Made by a program: the position numbers and the translations under genes. A model generated the notes under the pieces. It searched no databases, was not told where the DNA came from, and saw only the letters and a program-made list of their open reading frames with translations. 5,263 bases of DNA from Caldora sp. SIO3E6 (lineage in GTDB: Bacteria; Cyanobacteriota; Cyanobacteriia; Cyanobacteriales; Coleofasciculaceae), in NCBI GenBank assembly GCA_010672185.1, contig JAAHHL010000582.1, forward strand, positions 1 to 5,263, read 5' to 3'. Below, one piece after another: positions 1 to 4,518 of this stretch (positions are counted from its first letter, which is position 1; each line of letters begins with the position of its first letter).

Positions 1-1
1 A

Positions 2-82
2 CCCATAGCTACTTATTTTAACAGCTACGAGGAGCGAGAAAGAAAGTCTGGCGGCACTCGCACCTCATTCCTTACTGATTAG
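2..82 (+). CDS. Possible C-terminal tail of a convergent gene (partial, entering from the left edge)
   Basis: This frame is open from the first full codon of the window to a TAG at 80-82 and gives 26 residues, rich in Glu and Arg, ending KSGGTRTSFLTD. The other two plus-strand frames close within the first 21 bases, so only this frame can be a gene tail. The stop overlaps the TAA of the minus-strand gene by 4 bp (79-82), a tail-to-tail arrangement common in bacteria. Codons 44-61 encode KSGGTR, the same peptide that the opposite gene encodes from the other arm of an inverted repeat. No domain can be recognised in so short a piece. It could equally be a chance open frame; sequence to the left of the window would settle this. 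Confidence 0.3.
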   Translation, partial: PIATYFNSYEERERKSGGTRTSFLTD

Positions 83-117
83 TCTCCTGACTTTCGGCGA
101 GTGCCCCCAGACTTTTT
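41..117. terminator. Large inverted repeat centred on convergent stop codons; possible bidirectional terminator
   Basis: The arms at 43-61 and 97-115 are complementary at 18 of 19 positions (core AGTCTGG-N-GGCACTCGC) around a loop of 35 bases. On the plus strand the right arm runs into ACTTTTTGAG, a T-run typical of an intrinsic terminator. On the minus strand the left arm is followed by a pyrimidine-rich CTTTCTTTCTCGC, a weaker tail. The minus-strand stop (79-81) and the putative plus-strand stop (80-82) both sit almost exactly at the centre of symmetry. The loop is longer than in a usual terminator, so the repeat could instead be a palindromic mobile-type element that overlaps the gene ends. 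Confidence 0.5.
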
Positions 118-996
118 GAGAAGGTTCCTTTCTATTACCTCCTGAGCCATCGCTGCAATCACATCTTCAATCACCTCTCGGAAGGTTTCTTCCAATTCCT
201 CTTTCAGGGTTTCCTCGGCATGTTCCCCTACATTTTGCAAAATCTCAGTTATCCGCTCCTTGAATTCATCACCCACCGACTCTAATGTTCCTGAAAAATC
301 GCCAAATAGCTCCGTCAAGCCATCATCAAATTCACTAAATCCTGTCTCAACTTCATTCTTTCGGTCTTCCGTTAATTGCTCAATCAAATCCGTTAAGGTA
401 TCACTGAGACTATCCTTGTGAGTTTCCCCCACATCGTTGCTAACTTCTTCAAAGTTTTCCTCAGTTTCAGACTGGAAGTTTTCTGTTTGCTCCCGCAGAT
501 CATTAATTGCTTCCACTAGCTGCTCAAAAAAGTCTACCGTTGTTTCCCGTTCATCAGTCAGGGAATTTTCCAGCTCTTCTAAGGTTTGTTCTAACTGAGA
601 AAAAGTATCTTTAGTCTCAGCTAAATCATCATCTAGCTCATTGCGGGAATTGCTGAACTCAGAATCAAAGGTATTGTGAGTTTCTTCTACCGATTGAGTA
701 AACTCCCCCAAGCTGTCTTCTGTTTGCGCGATCGCTTGCTGCCAAGCATCTAAAGTATCCCCAAGAGTTTCTTCCCATTCCGTTGTGGTATTTTCCGCTT
801 CCTGCAAATTCTGTTCCACATTATTAAAGGCTTCATTCAACTGCTCAGTATGTTGATTCAACTCCTCACTTTCTGCTTCAACTTCTGCATTGAGTGCTTC
901 AACTTGTTCACAGCAGGTATCAAGTAAATCTAACAAACGAGACAAGTCCTCTACCGATTCCGTTAAAGCTTGTTGAGCTTCTGCTACTTGTACCAT
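79..996 (-). CDS. Acidic coiled-coil protein of unknown function (305 aa)
   Basis: I do not recognise a named family. The protein is almost entirely helical: long runs of Glu, Gln, Asp, Asn, Ser and Thr are punctuated by Leu, Phe, Val and Ala at 3-4 residue spacing from about residue 10 to 290, as in extended coiled coils. It has no Tyr, only two Cys (an adjacent pair near residue 28) and two Trp (about 74 and 85). There is no signal peptide or membrane segment, so it is probably cytoplasmic. The last helix (about 260-290) looks amphipathic. It is followed by a short basic tail (KKSGGTRRKSGD) that contrasts with the acidic body and is encoded by one arm of an inverted repeat. I chose the ATG at 994-996 because AAGGAG lies 10 bases upstream; the in-frame TTG at 1003-1005 is only 1 base from it. 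The next gene upstream encodes a similar coiled-coil protein, so the two may be partners or old paralogues. Low complexity makes similarity-based naming risky. Confidence 0.85.
   Translation of the reverse strand: MVQVAEAQQALTESVEDLSRLLDLLDTCCEQVEALNAEVEAESEELNQHTEQLNEAFNNVEQNLQEAENTTTEWEETLGDTLDAWQQAIAQTEDSLGEFTQSVEETHNTFDSEFSNSRNELDDDLAETKDTFSQLEQTLEELENSLTDERETTVDFFEQLVEAINDLREQTENFQSETEENFEEVSNDVGETHKDSLSDTLTDLIEQLTEDRKNEVETGFSEFDDGLTELFGDFSGTLESVGDEFKERITEILQNVGEHAEETLKEELEETFREVIEDVIAAMAQEVIERNLLKKSGGTRRKSGD
728..735. repeat. HIP1 palindrome (GCGATCGC)
   Basis: This is a perfect copy of the highly iterated palindrome HIP1, which is over-represented in many cyanobacterial genomes. It lies inside the coding region of the downstream coiled-coil gene and is the only perfect copy I see in the window. 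It supports cyanobacterial origin and has no assigned function here. Confidence 0.85.
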
Positions 997-1006
997 GTTA
1001 GTCAAT

Positions 1007-1012
1007 CTCCTT
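1007..1012 (-). promoter_or_regulatory. Ribosome binding site that fixes the start of the 305-aa coiled-coil gene
   Basis: Read on the minus strand the sequence is TTAAGGAGATTGACTAACATG. The AAGGAG core is 10 bases from the ATG at 994-996, which is a usable spacing. It is only 1 base from the upstream in-frame TTG, which is too close. This is the clearest Shine-Dalgarno sequence in the window. Confidence 0.7.
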
Positions 1013-1044
1013 AAGTTTGTTGTTTGTTGCTTGCATAAGAACCG

Positions 1045-1141
1045 CTAGGGCGATTAGGACAACGCAAAATGCAGCAAACTTTTACCTATCAATCTTCTAC
1101 CTTCTGCCCTCTGCCCTCTGCCTTCTGCCTTTTGCTATAAA
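1045..1141. repeat. Composite dispersed repeat, copy 1
   Basis: The left part, 1051-1106 (TTAGGACAAC...ACCTTCTG), matches 2396-2450 at about 46 of 56 aligned positions with one gap. The right end, 1121-1141, matches 2558-2578 at 20 of 21 positions and ends CCTTTTGCTATAAA in both. In this copy the two parts join directly through CCYTCTG heptamers. The element fills most of the 154-bp gap between the two coiled-coil genes. Its right end is 9 bp beyond the stop codon of the upstream gene, so it forms the 3' untranslated region of that gene and the leader of the next. Confidence 0.65.
1100..1134. repeat. Heptamer tandem repeat (CCYTCTG)x5
   Basis: Five consecutive 7-bp units are present: CCTTCTG, CCCTCTG, CCCTCTG, CCTTCTG and CCTTTTG. 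Degenerate heptamer arrays of this type are typical of cyanobacterial intergenic DNA. The array is part of composite repeat copy 1. Confidence 0.85.
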
Positions 1142-1150
1142 AACCTTAGG

Positions 1151-2044
1151 TTAAATAAACGGAACCTTATCCAATATTTGGACAATCGGTTCAACAATAT
1201 CTAAAACTTCATCAATAGTGTCGAATACTTCACCAATACTGCCGTCTAGCACATTTTTTGAATCATCACTGGCATCTCCTAACTTCGACAGAGAACCCAT
1301 TAATCCTTCAGAAGATTCAGAAAGTTGATCGCTAGCTTCTTCAGTAAACTTTCTCTCCATCAGTGCGATCGTATCATTGACCGCAGTTTCCAGAGAACTA
1401 GTTAGATTGTCTCGACTATCGCTACTTCCTTGTATCAAACCATCAAAATCATCCACCACTGCATCCAGTTGGCTTTGAACCTCTTCCTCCAACTCCTCAA
1501 ACTGTTCAATCAAGGCTTGTTTACGCTGCTCAAAGCTCTCTTTGACGGTATCCATAAGGCTATGGAAATCATCAATATCAGTATTAGCTGTCGAAGTTTT
1601 ACTATCTGCTTCTGTTTCAGTATCTTCCGTTTGCTCCGCCAACTGATTGAGGTTAGTCTTTGTCGTTTCCATCTCTTCCTCAATGTCCGTTGACATCTGC
1701 TCAACCTGGCTCTTGAAATTACTCAATTGCTCAGTAATTTCCCCAGCTATTTCCTCAACTCTATCCTCCATTTCAGCAATCTTGGTCTGTAAGTCTCCCA
1801 AGTTCTGCATAGCTTCGCTAACTTCACTTTCCAGTTGCTCAGCTGTTGTATCCAGTGCTTGACTTGAAGCCTCAAATCTTGTTAATATTTCTTCTCTGTT
1901 GGTAGAAAGATTCTCACCTAATTCTTCTAGCTCCTGGTCAACCTGACTAATGCCATCGGTCGCATTATCAAGTAGTAGTGACAAATTTTCCGCTCTTTCT
2001 CCATTATCATCTAGGAGTTCATTGACTGTCTTAATATCTGGCAT
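1151..2044 (-). CDS. Acidic coiled-coil protein of unknown function (297 aa)
   Basis: No named family is recognised. Residues 15-145 and 160-205 have dense Glu, Gln, Asp and Ser with regularly spaced Leu, Ile, Met and Val, as in long coiled coils. Breaks rich in Ser, Thr, Asp and Gly lie at about 140-158, 204-216 and 245-270. The C-terminus (about 270-297, GEVFDTIDEVLDIVEPIVQI) is the most hydrophobic stretch and looks like an amphipathic helix that could bind a membrane or a partner. There is no Cys, Trp or Tyr, no signal peptide and no true membrane segment. The start is ATG at 2042-2044 with a short AGGA three bases upstream, a mediocre ribosome site. Size, composition and N-terminal pattern (ENLSLLLD here, EDLSRLLD in the gene downstream) suggest the two proteins are related or work together, but this could be convergence between acidic helices. 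The gene is 527 bp downstream of the membrane protein gene and so may have its own promoter. Confidence 0.85.
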   Translation of the reverse strand: MPDIKTVNELLDDNGERAENLSLLLDNATDGISQVDQELEELGENLSTNREEILTRFEASSQALDTTAEQLESEVSEAMQNLGDLQTKIAEMEDRVEEIAGEITEQLSNFKSQVEQMSTDIEEEMETTKTNLNQLAEQTEDTETEADSKTSTANTDIDDFHSLMDTVKESFEQRKQALIEQFEELEEEVQSQLDAVVDDFDGLIQGSSDSRDNLTSSLETAVNDTIALMERKFTEEASDQLSESSEGLMGSLSKLGDASDDSKNVLDGSIGEVFDTIDEVLDIVEPIVQILDKVPFI

Positions 2045-2142
2045 AGTTCCTAATACCCCGCTGAAAAAAGATAACTAGTGTAAGAAGGTAAAAGGCATCA
2101 ACTCACCCCTATGGTGTATCTTCAAAGTCAAAAACTTGATGT

Positions 2143-2211
2143 AGGGGCGAAGCATTTGGGCGAGAATTTATCGGGAAAACTCAAGGTATACAGTCCAAAT
2201 GCTTCGCCCTC
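2143..2211. repeat. Inverted-repeat element with GGGCGAAGCATTTGG arms
   Basis: A perfect 15-bp inverted repeat pairs 2145-2159 with 2195-2209 around 35 bases that contain CGAGAATTTATCGG. Arms of the type GGGGCGAAGCATT...AATGCTTCGCCC recur in many cyanobacterial genomes as small hairpin elements; this is from memory and not checked. The element lies about 100 bp upstream of the 297-aa coiled-coil gene and would be in its 5' leader if transcription starts further upstream. No transposase is nearby. Confidence 0.7.
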
Positions 2212-2309
2212 CGGTAGTTTGAAAAAACACCCTAGTGCTCCAAGGAAGGGAACAGGAGGAGTAAGCTTTATCACCTCTTACACTTATCTTTTCGTTTCCG
2301 TTTTTTTCC

Positions 2310-2338
2310 TTTATGCAAGTTGGAGTAAATTAGTTCAA
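2310..2338 (-). promoter_or_regulatory. Weak candidate sigma-70-type promoter for the 297-aa coiled-coil gene
   Basis: On the minus strand TTGAAC (2333-2338) is separated by 17 bases from CATAAA (2310-2315). Each hexamer matches four of six consensus positions. Transcription would run towards the coiled-coil gene with a leader of about 260 bases that includes the inverted-repeat element. A closer alternative, TTGATG (2096-2101) with TAGTTA (2072-2077) at 18 bases, is poorer. In AT-rich DNA such matches often occur by chance. Confidence 0.2.
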
Positions 2339-2383
2339 TATCCGAGAACCCGGGGTTATGAAAATGTAAAACTCTTTATATAT

Positions 2384-2402
2384 CTAAGCGCACTGCGCTT
2401 AG
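2384..2402. repeat. Perfect 8-bp palindrome with a 3-base loop
   Basis: The sequence is CTAAGCGC-ACT-GCGCTTAG. It could form a compact hairpin on either strand but lacks a T-run on either side, so it is not a standard terminator. It forms the left end of composite repeat copy 2. The equivalent place in copy 1 (1045-1057, CTAGGGCGATTAG) is a degraded version. Confidence 0.65.
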
Positions 2403-2471
2403 GACAACACTAAATGCTAAAACATTTACCTGTCAATCTCTTACCTTCTGACTTGAAAGTAGGAGTCACCG

Positions 2472-2499
2472 AGTCAGAAGTCAGGAGTCAGGAGAGAGG
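2472..2499. repeat. Heptamer tandem repeat (AGTCAGG)x4, degenerate
   Basis: The units are AGTCAGA, AGTCAGG, AGTCAGG and AGAGAGG, preceded by a looser AGTCACC at 2464-2470. The array lies in the part of composite repeat copy 2 that is absent from copy 1, so it probably arose or inserted there separately. Confidence 0.75.
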
Positions 2500-2543
2500 G
2501 ATTTTCATGCATGGTGGTGAAAAAATTTTTTTCATCGGGACTG

Positions 2544-2571
2544 CCTTCTGCCGTCTGCCCTCTGCCTTTTG
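2544..2571. repeat. Heptamer tandem repeat (CCYTCTG)x4 abutting a stop codon
   Basis: The units are CCTTCTG, CCGTCTG, CCCTCTG and CCTTTTG. The last base is immediately next to the TAG of the membrane protein gene on the minus strand. It is the same repeat family as 1100-1134. Confidence 0.85.
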
Positions 2572-4395
2572 CTATAAACGCTGAAGCTTCTTTAAACTGA
2601 CTTTAGTCTGTGTCAATTCCTCCTGCCTAGCGATGAGCTTTTGTAATTCACCGTCAATCACAGTCTGACTCTTCTCTGCCTCAGTTATGTAAGCCAAAGT
2701 ATCTTGACGCACACGTTCAATTAGTTTCTTTAAGCGAGTATCTTCTGACTCCAACGCTGCGATAAAATCCTGGGTGATTTTGTCCACACTTACCTTGGTA
2801 AAACGTTGATAGTAGTCGGTGAGGGTCTTTTTCAGTTTTTCTGCTACATCCTCCAACTTTCTTTGACTATTATTATGGTAGTTGTAAAAAAGCAAGAGAA
2901 ATAAACCGCATATAGGTATAGCTAACAACATAGTCCCTACCCACAAAGGTTGTGCTTGCAATGCTTCAAACGGTTGCTGAAACAGATCTCGGATAAAATC
3001 TCTTTTGTTTTTCTCCACTAACCCCAGCATAGTACCAAAAGTCAGCAAAAAGGTTATGCCCATCCACTGACTTCTAACCTGCTTAAGTATATAGTTAAGC
3101 ACAAAAATATCCTTATAATAACTTTCACACTGAACTCCTGCCACTAAATCTTTCAAACCATGACGGAAAGGCACATAGTCTTGATTCGGCTGAAATGACG
3201 GTAATCTGAGTTCCGAAGAAGGAATAAAATCTAGTGCAGCATAGGTTCGATGAAATAACTGACTGATACCTCCCTCTCCATAGTAAGTATAAATCCGTCG
3301 CCATTCCTCAATTGACCACTGAGTGAGATGGGAATAACACAAATGCATCATATCAATATTGATATCAGCAGAAGTTTGAGTATCTTCTGACTGAAGTTTG
3401 ATGTATTGAGCACCTTTGTGTCGAATTACACAGGGTTGGAGGCTATGGGTAAATGCAACAATCCGGTGGACAATACTATTCCGGTAAAATCCATCCATTA
3501 ACTGGGCGATTGACTGTTTCAAGTCTAATTCAACCTGCTTAAAAAAATTGTCTCTATCTTGCTCAACTTGCTTCGTTGCTTGCTCCAATTTTTGCCTCAA
3601 CTCATCAGTTGAATTGGACTGTTTGATCCTATGCAGTTGTCCATTGGCTTCTCCTATTTCCCTTTTGAGAGCATCTTCTTGATGATTAATCGCTATTTCC
3701 CAGTGATTGAGTTGCTCTAGAACCTTAGCAGTCAGCCGTTTGGCTACAAACTCTTCTGGCTTCCGCCTGACTAAAGCTTCCAGAGATTTGCAAAATTGCT
3801 CAATCTCTTTTGAGTTATCCCCATCAATTTCTGTTTCCTGAGCATTGGGAGCAAACGGTTGCAAGAGTAAAGGAAAAACTGCAAAATTATGAGCAGTAAG
3901 CTGACTTTGTACCCAAGCAGTAGTTTCCGTACTTTTAGCTTTAATCGCTGATGGGGACTGACAGTCACTCTCAGAAATATCTACAATGATAAATTGTTTC
4001 TCTATTTCGGCATTTTCCGCCTGCTCAATCAAGTACTTTAAATCACCCTCAAGCGGTTGATTATCCTCTACCACTAGGCAGAATACATCACAATCTAACA
4101 ACTCTGATATTGCTGGTAATGCTGACTCAGAGTCATTAGCTAAAGTCGTTACCTGAAATTGGTAAGAATCCAGAAGCTTTTTGGATGTATAGATTAATGC
4201 CTGATGAAGTGCTTGCCCTAAGATAGGATTCTGACTGGCAATATGAATAACAGGTTTGCCGATTTTTAGGGAAGCAGAAATATTGTCTAGTTCCTGAGCA
4301 ATACCTGCAACCCCTAGATTTTGCCGGGAGTTTGCAGCAATAAAATCCTGGATTTCTTGGATACGTTGAGTTAATTTTTCAGATTTAGATGGCAT
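2572..4395 (-). CDS. Two-pass membrane coiled-coil protein with dynamin-like layout and degenerate G domain (607 aa)
   Basis: Domains seen in order: an N-terminal helix (1-45); an alpha/beta region (about 46-180) with beta-like strands at IHIAS, DVFCLVV and QFIIVDIS; a coiled coil (227-300); a helical domain with YGEGGISQLFHRTY (372-385) and a nearby FIPSS; two hydrophobic segments (about 444-460 and 483-506); and a C-terminal coiled coil (510-607). This order, with a paired hydrophobic segment between two helical arms, is that of bacterial dynamin-like proteins. The P-loop GxxxxGKS position reads SQNPILGQAL and the NKxD position reads VDIS, so I infer a pseudo-GTPase that binds membrane without hydrolysing GTP. 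The assignment rests on layout only; a novel fold is possible. I prefer the ATG at 4393-4395. The frame extends to a TTG at 4468-4470, but those 25 codons cover an AAGTAAT array. No clear ribosome site precedes the ATG. The stop lies in repeat sequence, so the native C-terminus may have been altered. Confidence 0.8.
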   Translation of the reverse strand: MPSKSEKLTQRIQEIQDFIAANSRQNLGVAGIAQELDNISASLKIGKPVIHIASQNPILGQALHQALIYTSKKLLDSYQFQVTTLANDSESALPAISELLDCDVFCLVVEDNQPLEGDLKYLIEQAENAEIEKQFIIVDISESDCQSPSAIKAKSTETTAWVQSQLTAHNFAVFPLLLQPFAPNAQETEIDGDNSKEIEQFCKSLEALVRRKPEEFVAKRLTAKVLEQLNHWEIAINHQEDALKREIGEANGQLHRIKQSNSTDELRQKLEQATKQVEQDRDNFFKQVELDLKQSIAQLMDGFYRNSIVHRIVAFTHSLQPCVIRHKGAQYIKLQSEDTQTSADINIDMMHLCYSHLTQWSIEEWRRIYTYYGEGGISQLFHRTYAALDFIPSSELRLPSFQPNQDYVPFRHGLKDLVAGVQCESYYKDIFVLNYILKQVRSQWMGITFLLTFGTMLGLVEKNKRDFIRDLFQQPFEALQAQPLWVGTMLLAIPICGLFLLLFYNYHNNSQRKLEDVAEKLKKTLTDYYQRFTKVSVDKITQDFIAALESEDTRLKKLIERVRQDTLAYITEAEKSQTVIDGELQKLIARQEELTQTKVSLKKLQRL

Positions 4396-4420
4396 GGCTT
4401 TAAATTGGGTTGACCTTGAC

Positions 4421-4441
4421 AAGTAATAAGTAATAAGTAAA
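4421..4441. repeat. Heptamer tandem repeat (AAGTAAT)x3
   Basis: The units are AAGTAAT, AAGTAAT and AAGTAAA. The array lies 25-46 bases upstream of the ATG of the membrane protein gene and would encode TYYL-type residues if translation began further upstream. This argues for the ATG at 4393-4395. Confidence 0.8.
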
Positions 4442-4497
4442 GGGCACACCAGGAGCACTTTGCCCCCCAATTTAGTAAGATAAACAATATCTTTTCC

Positions 4498-4518
4498 TAT
4501 TCCCTATTCCCTATTCCC
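4498..4518. repeat. Heptamer tandem repeat (TATTCCC)x3 overlapping a gene end
   Basis: Three perfect copies are present, with a partial unit (TTTCC) before them. On the minus strand the array reads GGGAATA and supplies the last codons (Arg-Glu, then the TAG at 4511-4513) of the WD40 gene. TTCCCTA-type heptamer arrays are common in filamentous cyanobacteria. Confidence 0.85.

Larger units (their letters stand above)
2045..2571. other. 527-bp intergenic region made largely of repeats, without a credible gene
   Basis: From left to right it holds the 5' leader of the 297-aa coiled-coil gene, an inverted-repeat element (2143-2211), an AT-rich stretch with no recognised gene (2212-2383), a short perfect palindrome (2384-2402), and a composite repeat (2384-2578) containing two heptamer arrays. 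A fragment near 2343-2358 (CCGAGAACCCGGGG) vaguely recalls another cyanobacterial hairpin repeat. A 100-codon plus-strand frame at 2111-2413 is rejected because it runs straight through these repeats. Confidence 0.7.
2384..2578. repeat. Composite dispersed repeat, copy 2, interrupted in the middle
   Basis: 2396-2450 matches 1051-1106, and 2558-2578 matches 1121-1141. Between these parts this copy carries about 90 extra bases (2451-2543), including an AGTCAGG heptamer array and a stretch of A6T7. The right end, GCTATAAA, overlaps the last codons of the membrane protein gene, whose TAG stop (2572-2574 on the minus strand) is part of the conserved repeat end. Confidence 0.6.

Noticed and set aside
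1100..1134. Heptamer arrays considered as a CRISPR array
   Set aside because: The units are 7 bp and directly adjacent, with no spacers; they are ordinary short tandem repeats.
1142..1152. AACCTTAGGTT next to the stop of the 297-aa gene, followed by TTTTT on the minus strand, considered as a terminator
   Set aside because: The stem is only four base pairs with a three-base loop, too weak to call.
1430..1862. Overlapping open frames on both strands inside the 297-aa coiled-coil gene
   Set aside because: They are antisense or out-of-frame shadows of a strongly patterned coiled-coil coding sequence; the plus-strand products are Leu/Ser/Ile-rich because they mirror Glu- and Gln-rich codons.
79..2044. 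The two coiled-coil proteins considered as chemoreceptor signalling domains
   Set aside because: Despite the helical, Glu- and Gln-rich pattern, they lack the conserved receptor hairpin tip and any membrane or HAMP segment.
2111..2413. A 100-codon plus-strand open frame between the two minus-strand genes
   Set aside because: It runs through the inverted-repeat element and the palindrome, has no convincing ribosome site or recognisable protein pattern, and its sequence is what repeat DNA would give by chance.
2518..2534. Self-complementary TGAAAAAA/TTTTTTTCA stretch downstream of the membrane protein gene, considered as a terminator
   Set aside because: It has no GC-rich stem and no separate loop, so it would not make a stable terminator hairpin; it is better seen as an AT palindrome within the interrupted repeat.
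3771..3968. A 65-codon minus-strand open frame inside the membrane protein gene
   Set aside because: It is in another frame of a longer, well-structured gene and shows no independent start signal.
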